DNA of 59,997 nucleotides from Pseudomonadota bacterium (GCA_022574185.1 JACZSM010000009.1:1-59997); one strand, 5' to 3'; positions 33,755 through 43,071 are shown, counted from the first letter of the stretch. Made by a program: numbers and translations. Notes: generated by a model from the letters alone, not told the origin.

Positions 33755-34303
33755 GTGAAACCCGCATTGATCTTTATCATCAGCACGCTCGCACAGCTAT
33801 ATCTGTTCGTCATGTTGCTGCGATTCTGGCTACCATGGTTACGCGCCGATTTTCGCAATCCGATATCGCAGGGGATCCTGCGGCTGACCTCACCACTGGT
33901 GATTCCTGTGCGGCGAATCGTGCCGCCGATCGGTCGCCTCGATACGGCTACAGTGATCGTTGCATTTATCTTGCAGTACCTGACCATTCTCGCAATTATC
34001 GCGATCGATGGTCAAATGGCGAGCATAGCGTGGCTGAGCATAGCTGCCGCGATCGGCCTGGTCACCTTGTCACTCAAACTGTTCACGTTCGCAATTTTTA
34101 TTTACATCATCCTGAGTTGGATTGCACCCGGCACGTACAACCCGGCAACCGCTTTTATTTCGATGCTCGTCCAGCCTGTATTGCGCCCATTTCGAAGATA
34201 CGTTCCCACATTCGGCGGACTCGACATTTCAGCGCTTCTGGCGATCATTTTTTTGCAGGCCCTCTCTATTTACATCAGCACGCTGACGCCATTGACATTT
34301 TGA
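33755..34303 (+). CDS. yggT: YggT-family inner-membrane protein
   Basis: A 182-residue integral membrane protein made of two YggT repeats. Each has a hydrophobic helix pair and a conserved segment: FRNPISQGILRLTSPLVIPVRR in the first, TYNPATAFISMLVQPVLRPFRR in the second (given here in part). In other bacteria YggT relatives affect osmotic balance or cell-division septum function. Start is GTG. The stop overlaps a TTG that begins yggU. Confidence 0.93.
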   Translation: MKPALIFIISTLAQLYLFVMLLRFWLPWLRADFRNPISQGILRLTSPLVIPVRRIVPPIGRLDTATVIVAFILQYLTILAIIAIDGQMASIAWLSIAAAIGLVTLSLKLFTFAIFIYIILSWIAPGTYNPATAFISMLVQPVLRPFRRYVPTFGGLDISALLAIIFLQALSIYISTLTPLTF

Positions 34304-34620
34304 CAGCCGATGTTGATTCTTGTGCCGAGTGGCGAGGCGAGGATCTCCTCGTCCGAATTCGAGTGCAGCCTGGCGCACGTCGCAATGATGTCCTGGGCAC
34401 CGTCAATCAACGGCTGCGGATACGAACAACAGCAGTTCCCGCCGATGGCAAAGCGAACAAGGCCGTAATTCGCCTGCTGGCCGAATACCTGCAGGTACCG
34501 GTATCGCGAATCAAGCTGATCGGCGGCCACACACATCGCAACAAACGAGTCATCGTTCGTGGCCCTGTCTTAGTACCCGATGACTTGCCTGTCGCGACCA
34601 GAGCAGGAAATGGTTTATAG
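34300..34620 (+). CDS. yggU: DUF167-family protein YggU
   Basis: A 106-residue protein with the DUF167 signature VRIRVQPGARRNDV, then ADGKANKAVIRLLAEYL and a closing GGHTHRNKRVIVRG. Its function is unknown. I place the start at TTG 34300, whose TTGA overlaps the yggT stop; a much longer upstream frame exists only as an overprint of yggT. The gene is often found after yggT. Confidence 0.9.
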   Translation: MTADVDSCAEWRGEDLLVRIRVQPGARRNDVLGTVNQRLRIRTTAVPADGKANKAVIRLLAEYLQVPVSRIKLIGGHTHRNKRVIVRGPVLVPDDLPVATRAGNGL

Positions 34621-34700
34621 TGATGCTACCGTGAAATTGGTGAAAACACGGGCCTGGCAATGGGCCAGCAACAAGCGCTCTTTTCGGGGAGACCGGTATC

Positions 34701-35174
34701 ATGAATTGCGCAAGAATATTGATCGCTTTGTCTTTGCTTGGACTCGCATCCGCTTGTGGTGGGCCCGATCAGTCAGTCACCATACCGCAAGCGCAGCCTG
34801 CTGGAGTAACCAGTGTAAACATCGGCGATCATGTCGTTCATTTCAGCGCTCAGTCGACCGATCAGCTTTCCCCAGACGTCGCACGCCTGTATGGCATCGT
34901 TCGTAGTAAGAACCGGGCGATGCTCACTGTCTCGATATTGCAGACAATGGATAACACGGCGGTTACCGCGATCGTTTCGGTTAAGGCCGTCAATCTTACA
35001 GGACAGGTCAAGAACATCACGATGCGACGAATTAATGAAGAACAAGCGATTTATTATATCGGCGTAGTCGCCGTTGCAAATCGTGAAACCTTGATATTTG
35101 ATATCGGTGTAACGCCGGACGGTATCGAATCACCCTCCAATGTTCGCTTCAAACGCAAGTTTTTCAGCGACTGA
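34701..35174 (+). CDS. DUF4426 lipoprotein
   Basis: A 157-residue lipoprotein with signal MNCARILIALSLLGL and lipobox SAC (Cys19). The mature part has the DUF4426 pattern: VHFSAQSTDQLSPDVARLYGI, KNRAMLTVSILQ, and FDIGVTPDG near the end. The family has no known activity but is often found next to yggT and homoserine acetyltransferase genes in Pseudomonas-like genomes. GGGGAG lies 9 bases before the ATG. Confidence 0.85.
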   Translation: MNCARILIALSLLGLASACGGPDQSVTIPQAQPAGVTSVNIGDHVVHFSAQSTDQLSPDVARLYGIVRSKNRAMLTVSILQTMDNTAVTAIVSVKAVNLTGQVKNITMRRINEEQAIYYIGVVAVANRETLIFDIGVTPDGIESPSNVRFKRKFFSD

Positions 35175-35260
35175 ATTACAGCGCTGTAAACCATTCAGAA
35201 AAGCTTGTTCTTACGTTACCTGAGCCGGGGACATATGCTATTGTCGCGCTGCTTTTTACG

Positions 35261-35284
35261 CGGGCTCTGCCCGTTTTCTGTTTT
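35261..35284 (+). terminator. Hairpin with T-runs just before the HU-like gene
   Basis: CGGGC-TCT-GCCCG at 35261-35273 is followed by TTTT, CTG and TTTT. It has the form of an intrinsic terminator, and could end transcription from the DUF4426 gene. It sits only 4 bases before the GAGGAG ribosome site of the HU-like gene, so it may instead act as an attenuator in that gene's leader. Confidence 0.6.
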
Positions 35285-35303
35285 AATGAGGAGTCAGTTG
35301 TAG

Positions 35304-35624
35304 ATGTCAAAGAATACCGGGAAGCCACCTACCAAATCAGAAATCTATGCGGCAGTCGTCGCAGAAACAGGTATGACACGCAAAGACATCGCTGCGGTAT
35401 TCGACTCACTGAATACTCAGATCAAGAAAAACCTTAGCGGTCGGGGTGCGTCGGGAACTTTCACGATCCCCGGCTTGTTGAAAATACGTGTCGTTAATAA
35501 ACCGGCACGGAAAGCACGGCAAGGAATCAATCCATTTACAGGCGAAGAAATGATGTTCAAGGCGAAGCCGGCAACGAAGGTTGTGAAAGTCTCAGCACTC
35601 AAAGGCCTCAAAGACATGGTTTGA
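35304..35624 (+). CDS. HU-family DNA-binding protein, extended form
   Basis: A 106-residue histone-like protein. The N-terminal helices (KSEIYAAVVAETGMTRKDIAAVFDSL) and the beta-arm (GTFTIPGLLKIRV, KPARKARQGINPFTGE) match the HU/IHF fold. It is longer and more basic than the 90-residue HU, with an N-terminal KNTGKPPTK lead and a KAKPATKVVKV C-terminus. This variant is seen in several marine gammaproteobacteria. It should bend or wrap DNA without strong sequence preference. GAGGAG lies about 10 bases before the ATG. It overlaps the converging hydrolase gene by 17 bases. Confidence 0.88.
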   Translation: MSKNTGKPPTKSEIYAAVVAETGMTRKDIAAVFDSLNTQIKKNLSGRGASGTFTIPGLLKIRVVNKPARKARQGINPFTGEEMMFKAKPATKVVKVSALKGLKDMV

Positions 35625-36261
35625 CTCTGTGTCTCTCAACGAACTCAGTCACAGACAAACGTAAATCGACGAGCTTGCCATGAAAAAAATGCCCGGCGCC
35701 CGACATTACGAGTAGCTCGGGGCCGGGCTCCAGACTGTTAACCCACTCCAGCGTAAGATCGACGTCAATAACTTCATCTTTATCACCCTGAAGCACAAGC
35801 CATGGGCATCGCGGCTGCCCTGCAAGATCATTACCGAAGCCATCCACAGCTGGTGCGACACTGACAAGACCGGAAACTTCGACCGCAATCGAAGCTCGTA
35901 TTGCGATCGCGGCACCAAACGAAAACCCGGCAAGCCAGAGGGGTTCATTCGGATATTGCGCTCGCATCCATTCGATAGCCGCGAGTGCATCGTCAAGCTC
36001 ACCATGGCCATGGTCGTAGTGTCCGTCGCTAGCCTCGGTGCCACGAAAGTTGAATCGCAGGGACACGAAACCCATGCGCACGAACGATCGCGCCACCGTG
36101 TACACAACCTTATTGTGCATAGTGCCACCGTGCTGCGGATGCGGATGACAGACAACAACGGACCCGCCAGATGAAATATCTGCGGGTGCATCGATGGTTG
36201 ATTCGAGTCGGCCGACGGGGCCTTCGATGAACCGTCTGTCGGACTTGGGCGCTTTGTTCAT
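35608..36261 (-). CDS. Alpha/beta hydrolase of the dienelactone-hydrolase-like group
   Basis: A 217-residue cytoplasmic alpha/beta hydrolase. The nucleophile elbow is GFSFGAA (Ser), the acid is the Asp in LQGDKDEVIDV, and the His is in GAGHFFHGKL. The N-terminal VVCHPHPQHGGTMHNKVVY is the oxyanion-hole region of a widespread uncharacterised family, probably esterases. The start is placed at ATG 36261 by family length, although no strong ribosome site is visible; an ATG at 36324 is also open. It converges with the HU-like gene and is divergent from rocD. Confidence 0.82.
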   Translation of the reverse strand: MNKAPKSDRRFIEGPVGRLESTIDAPADISSGGSVVVCHPHPQHGGTMHNKVVYTVARSFVRMGFVSLRFNFRGTEASDGHYDHGHGELDDALAAIEWMRAQYPNEPLWLAGFSFGAAIAIRASIAVEVSGLVSVAPAVDGFGNDLAGQPRCPWLVLQGDKDEVIDVDLTLEWVNSLEPGPELLVMSGAGHFFHGKLVDLRLSVTEFVERHRVKPCL

Positions 36262-36318
36262 ACTGGTTTCGCTCGCAGCTGGCCTAGATAGAGGTAATTG
36301 CTGTAAAATTATGGCCTT

Positions 36319-37581
36319 ATGCAACTCTCGACCGGCTCAGTTACGAAAGCCAGTGGTGTCTTGATGAATGGCAATATCGACCTTGAAGCGCGTTACTGTG
36401 CCCAAAACTACCTGCCCTTGCCAGTAGTGATCACGCGCGCCAAGGGGGTGCACGTGTGGGACGACGCCGGCAAGAAATACCTCGACATGATGAGCGCCTA
36501 TTCAGCGGTCAGCCACGGCCACGCCGATCCACGCCTTGTACAACTCGTTATTGAGCAGGTCGCGCAACTTAGTGTCGTGTCGAGAGCGTTCTATACAGAC
36601 AAACTCGGACCTTTTCTTGAGCGAGCCTGTGAAATGACCGGGCAGGATATGGCGCTACCGATGAATACCGGGGCGGAAGCTGTTGAAACTGCGATCAAAG
36701 CGGCGCGCAAATGGGCATACACGATTAAAGGCGTTGCGCACGACCAGGCTGAGATTATTGCCTGTACGGGCAATTTCCACGGGCGCACTATAGCGATCGT
36801 AGCGATGTCGGACGAACCACAATATCAGTCCGGATTCGGCCCGTTCCCGGCGGGATTTCGCATCGTTGAATACGGCAATTTCAAAGCGCTTGAGGCCGCC
36901 ATCAACGAGAACACAGCCGCGTTTCTCGTCGAACCCATTCAGGGTGAGGGCGGGATCATCGTACCCCCGGAGGGCTATCTCAAAGCTGCGCAGCAATTGT
37001 GCCGCAAGCACAATGTGTTATTAATTGCCGACGAAATTCAGACCGGACTCGGTCGAACCGGCAAATTTCTCGCCTGTGAACATGAAGGCGTGCAGCCGGA
37101 CGGACTGATTCTAGGCAAGGCGCTGGGTGGCGGTATTCTGCCCGTGTCGTTATTTCTTGCGCGACGCGATGTAATGCAGGTATTTACACCCGGTGATCAT
37201 GGCAGTACATTCGGCGGCAATCCCCTCGCGGCTGCGGTCGGCCTGGAGGCGCTCAATATTATTGTCGAAGATGACCTCGTCGGTCGTAGCGCGGCAAGAG
37301 GTGAATATCTTATAAAGGCATTGCGCGATATCAACAGCCCGCTGATCAGCGATATCCGCGGGCGCGGCTTATTTGTCGGCATCGAAATCGACCCATCACT
37401 CGCGACTGCACGATCCGTTTGCGAAGCGCTTATGGCTCGAGGCCTGTTGAGTAAGGAAACACACGATACTGTTGTGCGATTGGCACCACCTTTGATCATT
37501 AGCGAGGCCGAGATAGACTGGGCTGTTATGCAAATTCGTGACGTGCTGGGTGAAATTGATCGATTGCGACTGGCTTCGTAA
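36319..37581 (+). CDS. rocD: Ornithine aminotransferase
   Basis: A 420-residue class III PLP aminotransferase converting ornithine and 2-oxoglutarate to glutamate semialdehyde. The PLP Lys is in LILGKALGGGILPVS, GAEAVETAIKAARKW and the phosphate-binding HGSTFGGNPLA are typical, and VEPIQGEGGIIVPP and DEIQTGLGRTG match the family. The N-terminal YLPLPVVITRAKGVHVWDD is characteristic of RocD rather than acetylornithine aminotransferase. A second ATG at 36364 could be the real start. With proC upstream it forms an ornithine-to-proline route. The next gene starts 10 bases later. Confidence 0.93.
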   Translation: MQLSTGSVTKASGVLMNGNIDLEARYCAQNYLPLPVVITRAKGVHVWDDAGKKYLDMMSAYSAVSHGHADPRLVQLVIEQVAQLSVVSRAFYTDKLGPFLERACEMTGQDMALPMNTGAEAVETAIKAARKWAYTIKGVAHDQAEIIACTGNFHGRTIAIVAMSDEPQYQSGFGPFPAGFRIVEYGNFKALEAAINENTAAFLVEPIQGEGGIIVPPEGYLKAAQQLCRKHNVLLIADEIQTGLGRTGKFLACEHEGVQPDGLILGKALGGGILPVSLFLARRDVMQVFTPGDHGSTFGGNPLAAAVGLEALNIIVEDDLVGRSAARGEYLIKALRDINSPLISDIRGRGLFVGIEIDPSLATARSVCEALMARGLLSKETHDTVVRLAPPLIISEAEIDWAVMQIRDVLGEIDRLRLAS

Positions 37582-37591
37582 GGAAACAAAT

Positions 37592-38515
37592 ATGCCTGAG
37601 ATCACCGTCATGCACATTACCGTAGTCGCCATTGCACTGATCCTGGGCGTGGTTATCGGTTGGATCGTTCGCGGTAATCGCAGTTCGAGCGAAAAGACCG
37701 CGATCAATGCTGGATGGCAGGAGCAACTGGAAGCACAACGCAATGAACACGGACGGCTGCAGGAGCAAAACAAGAGCCTGATGGAACAGAACAGCCAGTT
37801 CCAGGCATCTAACAAAGACTCGAAAATGCGCGCGGCTGAATTATCGGACGCACTTAAGGATGCATTCGAGCGCCGTGATAAATTACAACGACAGGTTAAG
37901 GAAGTTCGCAGCAATCTCGAGAATGTTATCGCGCAAAGAGATCAGTTGCAAAGCGACATACGAAAGCGTGACGAACATGACGATGTCACATCGACAGCAA
38001 TAAAATTGCGCGATGAGAGGATCTCCAAATTAAGCCGCGAACTAGAGAGCTGGCAGGAACGGGTACCACCACTACTGGAACGCTTCCGTATACGCAACGA
38101 AGAAGCGCAACAGTTCGAGCGGGATCTTGGTGAAGCTCGCGAGCGCATCGCAGCACTGGAAGAGGTGCACGATTCGGCGCCGACGCACATCGCACCTGTC
38201 GATCCCAACGCCCTGACAGATGGACTCGATGCATCGAATGACCCGGTCGATGCGACAAGGGCCACGGTCAGTAATGATGATGACTCCGTCGAGGATTCAA
38301 GTGACGAACTCGACGATGATTTAAAACAGATCAAGGGTGTCGGACCAGCGATTGAGAAGACTTTGATCGAAATGGGTATTCGCAGATTCAGCCAGATCGC
38401 CGAGATGAACGAGTACGACATTGATCGCATCGCGAAAAGACTCAAGGGATTCCGCAGTCGTATTTACCGCGAAGACTGGATTGGTCAGGCACGGGACCTG
38501 CATGACCAGAAATAG
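37592..38515 (+). CDS. Membrane-anchored coiled-coil protein with C-terminal HhH domain
   Basis: A 307-residue protein I do not recognise as a named family. Residues 7-24 form one membrane helix (ITVVAIALILGVVIGWIV). Residues about 40-185 are a charged coiled coil. An acidic linker rich in Asp, Ser and Glu covers about 190-240. The C-terminal ~65 residues (DDLKQIKGVGPAIEKTLIEM, then a second RIAKRLKGFRSRI) are a helix-hairpin-helix domain related to those at the ends of some ribosomal-L21-like and NADH-dehydrogenase-associated proteins. AAGGA lies 8 bases before the ATG. The gene follows rocD by 10 bases. DNA or protein binding at the membrane is inference. Confidence 0.75.
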   Translation: MPEITVMHITVVAIALILGVVIGWIVRGNRSSSEKTAINAGWQEQLEAQRNEHGRLQEQNKSLMEQNSQFQASNKDSKMRAAELSDALKDAFERRDKLQRQVKEVRSNLENVIAQRDQLQSDIRKRDEHDDVTSTAIKLRDERISKLSRELESWQERVPPLLERFRIRNEEAQQFERDLGEARERIAALEEVHDSAPTHIAPVDPNALTDGLDASNDPVDATRATVSNDDDSVEDSSDELDDDLKQIKGVGPAIEKTLIEMGIRRFSQIAEMNEYDIDRIAKRLKGFRSRIYREDWIGQARDLHDQK

Positions 38516-38526
38516 GCCGACCAGAC

Positions 38527-38560
38527 CTAGCCCGGACTATTCATGAATAATCCGGGCTAG
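38527..38560. repeat. Near-perfect 34-bp palindrome
   Basis: CTAGCCCGGA (38527-38536) pairs with TCCGGGCTAG (38551-38560), and the centre is itself a palindrome (TTCATGAA). Only one of 17 pairs is mismatched (C with A). It lies just after the HhH-protein gene. No T-run follows, so it is not a plain terminator. The adjoining AGCTTGTTGAAAAACCC resembles insertion-sequence ends. Confidence 0.75.
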
Positions 38561-38637
38561 CAGCTTGTTGAAAAACCCTCAGGTGGCACGATTCCCTGCC
38601 AGTACTCAGTCAGGGTGATATTGATGGAGTACTACTG

Positions 38638-39516
38638 ATGCGAGCCGTAATTCGGCGCAATCTTCGGGCTTCTGCCGCCCCAATATTACTTGCTTGCGGC
38701 GTCCTTGTGTCCGCAACCGTCGATCGAGGGGCATCGGTTTCGCATCCATCAAGTGGTCCATACTCCGCGTTTGATACGCCGGCCTTCGTGGCCGAGTTAA
38801 GTCGCGGTCGACTCGTGCTTTCGGTTACCACCGAATCCGGCGATCACGAATCCGGTCTTTTAAGCATTGTCGCCGACCAGCTCGGCGAGTATGAAGCTCA
38901 GATAGAATTCGTACCCGGCATCGTCTTGTCCGACGATTGGGCTCCGGCAACCATGCGCCTTCTTTATGCCCTTGCATCGACGCAGTCGGTGCGAGCCACG
39001 ATGCAGGATCAACGCGTCGAATTACGTGGCGTCACATTTGATGCGGCAACACTGCACGCACGAATTGATTTTCTGCGTACCGCCATGCCCACTGGTTCCG
39101 CCATCAATATGGACATCACTGTCGTTCAATCTACAGCAACGCTAGCTGCGCTTTGCCACCGAACCTTCGCGAGCCTTGCCGAAGACCCAGTGGCATTCCG
39201 ACAATCGAGCGCCGAAATTCGCACCTCGTCGTATTCTGTCCTCGATAAAATCATCGATTTTGCGTACGACTGTCGCGATATGACTATCGCCATCACCGGG
39301 CATAGCGATGCTTCCGGTGATGAATTAACGAATCAGAGATTGAGTCAGGCGCGCGCGCAGTCAGTCGCCAACTTTCTCATGCGCGGTGGTGTGGCCGTAG
39401 ACCGCCTGCTGGTCGAAGGCCACGGATCGTCAACACCAATTGCTGATAACGCCACTTCCCACGGCCGAAGCTTGAATCGACGCATCGCGTTCGAGTTGCG
39501 CCCGGCGTCACTTTGA
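38638..39516 (+). CDS. OmpA-family protein with BON-like N-terminal part
   Basis: A 292-residue exported protein. A signal-like N-terminus (residues 1-28) is followed by about 130 residues that resemble BON/OmpATb-type repeats ([21 protein letters not shown]). The C-terminal OmpA domain binds peptidoglycan: [44 protein letters not shown] and [12 protein letters not shown]. Two Cys (LCHRTF and AYDCRDM) bracket the start of the OmpA domain. There is no clear lipobox or beta-barrel. GGAG lies 8 bases before the ATG. It overlaps the FKBP gene end by 9 bases. Confidence 0.8.
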   Translation: MRAVIRRNLRASAAPILLACGVLVSATVDRGASVSHPSSGPYSAFDTPAFVAELSRGRLVLSVTTESGDHESGLLSIVADQLGEYEAQIEFVPGIVLSDDWAPATMRLLYALASTQSVRATMQDQRVELRGVTFDAATLHARIDFLRTAMPTGSAINMDITVVQSTATLAALCHRTFASLAEDPVAFRQSSAEIRTSSYSVLDKIIDFAYDCRDMTIAITGHSDASGDELTNQRLSQARAQSVANFLMRGGVAVDRLLVEGHGSSTPIADNATSHGRSLNRRIAFELRPASL

Positions 39517-40038
39517 CGCGGTATCTCCAAGACTCTCTGCACCAAACAATTCGACTTCAAAAACAAGAGTCGCACCTGGCGGAATGAGGCCGCCCGCGCC
39601 GCGGTCTCCATACGCCATCTCAGGTGCAATCGTCAGCTCGCGTACCTCACCGATCGCCATGCCTTTGATGCCCTGGTCCCAGCCTTTGATAACTCCGCCA
39701 GCCCCGAGTTGAAACTGAAATTTCGTCCCTCTGTCAACCGAACTGTCAAATTTTTCGCCACGCTTGTCTGTCGCCTCTTCATCATAGAGCCAGCCGGTGT
39801 AGTGCACATCGACGTTATCGCCTGACTGCGCGAGCGGTCCATCGCCAGCGCTGAGGATGCGCGCACTCAATCCCGGTGCAATTTCAAAGCTTTGAATCTC
39901 ATTTGCCTCAGTCGTGGTCACCGCGGCTGCCTCCATTGTTGTTGATTGGGTTGTTGTTGGATCCTGATCGGCCTGTTGAGTGCATGCGATTGCGCATAAA
40001 GCCAGGACAAGCGTTCCAACTGTGTAGCGAATTTCCAT
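39508..40038 (-). CDS. FKBP-type peptidyl-prolyl isomerase lipoprotein
   Basis: A 176-residue lipoprotein (signal [16 protein letters not shown], lipobox AIAC). A Thr/Ala-rich linker leads to an FKBP domain: [43 protein letters not shown], and [13 protein letters not shown] (segments given separately). All main active-site aromatic positions of the FKBP fold appear present. It should help proline isomerisation during folding in the periplasm. It lies about 50 bases before msrB's stop on the same strand. Confidence 0.9.
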   Translation of the reverse strand: MEIRYTVGTLVLALCAIACTQQADQDPTTTQSTTMEAAAVTTTEANEIQSFEIAPGLSARILSAGDGPLAQSGDNVDVHYTGWLYDEEATDKRGEKFDSSVDRGTKFQFQLGAGGVIKGWDQGIKGMAIGEVRELTIAPEMAYGDRGAGGLIPPGATLVFEVELFGAESLGDTASK

Positions 40039-40088
40039 AGCGTATTGCCTTTGTTCGAAGGGGACATCGGTGGATGAGATGAGAGGAG

Positions 40089-40484
40089 CTATTCTGGTTC
40101 CTTGAAACTCAGCGAGGCCGAATTAATACAATAGCGTAAGCCCGAGGGTTGTGGACCATCGTCGAAGACATGACCGAGATGGGCGTCGCACTGACTGCAT
40201 ACGACTTCCTCGCGAACCATTCCACGACTATGGTCTGCAACGGTGCGCACGGCATTTCCAGCCAGCGGTAACCAAAAGCTCGGCCAGCCGGACCCGGAAT
40301 CATACTTGGTTGTGGATGAAAATAACTCGGCGTCACAACATACGCACCGATACGTGCCATCTTTCTTGTGGTCGACATACTTGCCTGAAAACGCTGTTTC
40401 GGTGCCTTTGTTCTGCGTAACCTCATATTGTTCGTCGGTCAATTTCGATGGCAGCGTGTCGTCTGCAAGTTTCGTATCATTCAT
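40089..40484 (-). CDS. msrB: Peptide methionine-R-sulfoxide reductase
   Basis: A 131-residue enzyme that repairs oxidised methionine. The catalytic Cys is in [12 protein letters not shown], and the zinc-binding pairs are CVCC and [15 protein letters not shown] and [10 protein letters not shown] are the family signatures. The ATG at 40484 is chosen because GGGAG lies about 9 bases upstream; 23 upstream codons are open but overlap the end of htpG. It follows htpG on the same strand, with a 43-base gap, fitting a stress-repair pairing. Confidence 0.95.
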   Translation of the reverse strand: MNDTKLADDTLPSKLTDEQYEVTQNKGTETAFSGKYVDHKKDGTYRCVCCDAELFSSTTKYDSGSGWPSFWLPLAGNAVRTVADHSRGMVREEVVCSQCDAHLGHVFDDGPQPSGLRYCINSASLSFKEPE

Positions 40485-40527
40485 GGTCTGTTGCTCCCGC
40501 CGTGCAATTTCTGCATGAGCAGACGTT

Positions 40528-42417
40528 TTAGCCTGAGCTCGCGTCCGAATCAAGTTCGAGTATCAGCTTATTCATTCGTTTGACGTAGTCGGCCGGGTTT
40601 TGGAGCTGTGAGCCCTCAGCCAACAGGGCATGATCAAGTACGATATTTGACAACGCCGTGAACCGCGCGTCGTCGGATTCGGCCGACAACCTGGTGACAA
40701 GCGGATGCTCGATGTTGACCTCAAGTATTGGCTTCGATTCGGGCATCGCCTGACCGCTGGCTTCGAGCATACGGCGTAGTTGCGGATTCAATTCGTCGGC
40801 ACCGGCGACAACACAGGCAGGTGAGTCCACCAGTCGTCGACTGACGTTGACAGCCTCGATACGCTCCTTGAGCACCTTCTTGATCTTCTTCAGTAATGGC
40901 TTGTGCTCGTCGTTGATCGCATCTTGCGTGATTTTACCTTCACCCTCGGGCAATTCGAGATCTTCGCGGGCGACGTCTTGCAGCGACTTGCCCTCGTATT
41001 CTGCCAAATTGTCCACGGCCCAGGGATCGATGCGATCAGTCAATAGCAGCACCTCGATGCCTTTCTTCTCAAGGCTTTCAAGATGCGGGCTGGCAACTGC
41101 CGTTGCGTAATTGTCTGCCAGAATATAATAGATCTTGTCTTGATCCTTTGCGGTACGCCCGATGTAGTCATCCAGAGATTGATCTTGCGTGTCATTGCCG
41201 CCATGTGTTGTCGCAAAGCGCAATAACTTGGCCAGATTCTTTTTGTTCTTATGGTCTTCGACAAGCCCTTCCTTGAGAACCTGACCAAACGCACTCCAGA
41301 ACTTCTGATAATCATCAGGCGAGCCCGTCGCCATTTTCGATAACATATCGAGAACACGTCGCGTCAGCGCGTTGCGCATCGATGTCAATTCGGGATGTTG
41401 TTGCAACAACTCACGTGAGATGTTCAGCGGCAGGTCAGCAGAGTCAACAACGCCCTTGACGAAACGAAGATATAGCGGCAGAAATTGCTCGGCATCGTCC
41501 ATGACATAGACACGCTGCACATACAGCTTGAGGCCACGAGGCGCTTCTCGATTCCACAGATCGAACGGCGCATTCGATGGAATGAAAAGGAGACTCGTGT
41601 ACTCACGTTTGCCCTCTACGCGATTGTGGCTCCACATCAGCGGATCTGCAAAGTCGTGCGACAGGTGCTTGTAGAACTCCTGGTACTCGTTGTCCGACAA
41701 TTCGGACCGCGGACGAGTCCATAGTGCCGTCGCCGCATTGACGATTTTTAGCTCTTCGTCATCGTTGCTGCTGTCCGCAAGCGCGATGGGGAAAGCAATA
41801 TGATCGGAATATCTGCGAATCAGGTTTTCAATTCGAAGTGGTTCACAAAATTCCAGCTCGTCGTCTTTGAGATGCAAAGTTACCGCGGTACCGCGTTCGC
41901 TGCGCTCGAAAGTTTCAACCGAAAACTCTCCTTGACCGTCTGACTCCCAGCGAACGCCTTTGTCGTCGTCGAGACCTGCCCTTCGAGTTTCGACAGTAAC
42001 CTTTTCTGCAACGATAAATGATGAATAAAAACCCACACCGAATTGACCTATCAGCTGCGCATCTTTTTGTTGATCACCAGTCATTTGCTTAAGGAAGTCC
42101 GCTGTTCCAGATCTCGCGATCGTGCCAAGATTTTCGATCAACTCATCCCGCGACATGCCGATACCATTATCAATGACAGTCAGCGTTTTCGCATCCTGGT
42201 CATACTCCACGCGTATTGCGAGGTCGGCATCGTCACTGAGCAGGCTTGGCTCTGCGAGCGCCTCAAATCGCAGTCTGTCCGCAGCATCTGAGGCATTGGA
42301 AATCAGTTCGCGAAGGAAGATCTCCTTATTGGTGTAAAGTGAGTGGATCATCAGCTTCAACAGCTGACGAACTTCCGTTTGGAAGCCTAAAGTTTCCCGG
42401 CCCTTGGTATTGCTCAC
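40528..42417 (-). CDS. htpG: Chaperone HtpG (Hsp90)
   Basis: A 629-residue Hsp90-family chaperone. The ATPase motifs are [19 protein letters not shown] (in part), [20 protein letters not shown] and [11 protein letters not shown]. The middle and C-terminal dimer domains are complete and the length is normal. The start is a GTG at 42417 with AGGAGAG 7 bases upstream; an upstream ATG at 42486 would add 23 unmatched residues. No heat-shock promoter was convincingly identified. Confidence 0.96.
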   Translation of the reverse strand: MSNTKGRETLGFQTEVRQLLKLMIHSLYTNKEIFLRELISNASDAADRLRFEALAEPSLLSDDADLAIRVEYDQDAKTLTVIDNGIGMSRDELIENLGTIARSGTADFLKQMTGDQQKDAQLIGQFGVGFYSSFIVAEKVTVETRRAGLDDDKGVRWESDGQGEFSVETFERSERGTAVTLHLKDDELEFCEPLRIENLIRRYSDHIAFPIALADSSNDDEELKIVNAATALWTRPRSELSDNEYQEFYKHLSHDFADPLMWSHNRVEGKREYTSLLFIPSNAPFDLWNREAPRGLKLYVQRVYVMDDAEQFLPLYLRFVKGVVDSADLPLNISRELLQQHPELTSMRNALTRRVLDMLSKMATGSPDDYQKFWSAFGQVLKEGLVEDHKNKKNLAKLLRFATTHGGNDTQDQSLDDYIGRTAKDQDKIYYILADNYATAVASPHLESLEKKGIEVLLLTDRIDPWAVDNLAEYEGKSLQDVAREDLELPEGEGKITQDAINDEHKPLLKKIKKVLKERIEAVNVSRRLVDSPACVVAGADELNPQLRRMLEASGQAMPESKPILEVNIEHPLVTRLSAESDDARFTALSNIVLDHALLAEGSQLQNPADYVKRMNKLILELDSDASSG

Positions 42418-42599
42418 GCCTGCGCTCTCCTGACGTCGATGTGCCCTTGCCAACCGAAATAGTCGGCGCGCTCTACAGACAAACACGATAGGGCCTTGTC
42501 AGGCTAATTCAAGGGCTATTTAACTAACTATCCGGAGATGCCCCGCTATTTACATTCGAGGCGGACGGGCCCCGGCCCGCGGATGGACCGTTGCTTGCT

Positions 42600-42875
42600 T
42601 CAGAGTCGGGCTGGATGACCGCTTGCGGGTGACTGGCTGAAAGCATGTCCGGTTGCGGTAACCGAACGGTACAGCAGTATGACGAACAGCAACATCGCAG
42701 CACCTAGCGCTAACGGTGGATGACGAAATGCAAGCAGAATGCCGCCAAATTCGATGGCCAGAGCAATGCCAACAGCTGCCAGCGCGATAACGGTATTGCG
42801 AATCCTTTCCGCCATGAGGCCGATTACGCCGATGAGATCATCCAATTCGTCGAGCACCTGCATTATGCGTTCCAT
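42600..42875 (-). CDS. Small two-helix membrane protein
   Basis: About 91 residues beginning MERIMQVLDELDDLIGVIGLMAERI. An amphipathic N-terminal region is followed by two hydrophobic segments (TVIALAAVGIALAIEFGGIL and LGAAMLLFVILLYRSV). I do not recognise a family. The start is uncertain: ATG at 42875 or 42863. A longer frame reaches 43022 but overlaps the small gene upstream. It begins 5 bases after the stop of that gene, so the two may be co-transcribed. Confidence 0.5.
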   Translation of the reverse strand: MERIMQVLDELDDLIGVIGLMAERIRNTVIALAAVGIALAIEFGGILLAFRHPPLALGAAMLLFVILLYRSVTATGHAFSQSPASGHPARL

Positions 42876-42879
42876 GCCG

Positions 42880-43071
42880 CTATTGAACGATGGACAGCAA
42901 GGGTGCAGCGCTCTTCGTTTCCTTAGAATTAGTATCCGTTTCAACGAGTGCCGCATCGGTCGACTGCTTCGCGTGCGCGATCGCACGATGAAACAATTCC
43001 CAGCGCTGCCGCGCGAATTCATTTTTCAGGGAAACTGTCGACGATTCTGCTTCCGTGCATTTGTTTGACAT
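42880..43071 (-). CDS. Small hypothetical protein (63 residues)
   Basis: A 63-residue hydrophilic frame: MSNKCTEAESSTVSLKNEF, then RQRWELFHRAIAHAKQS and a Thr/Ser-rich end. No family is recognised. A TATACAT -10-like element lies about 17-23 bases before the ATG, without a clear -35. It is followed within 5 bases by the two-helix membrane protein gene. Support is limited to frame length, spacing and the promoter-like element. Confidence 0.4.
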   Translation of the reverse strand: MSNKCTEAESSTVSLKNEFARQRWELFHRAIAHAKQSTDAALVETDTNSKETKSAAPLLSIVQ

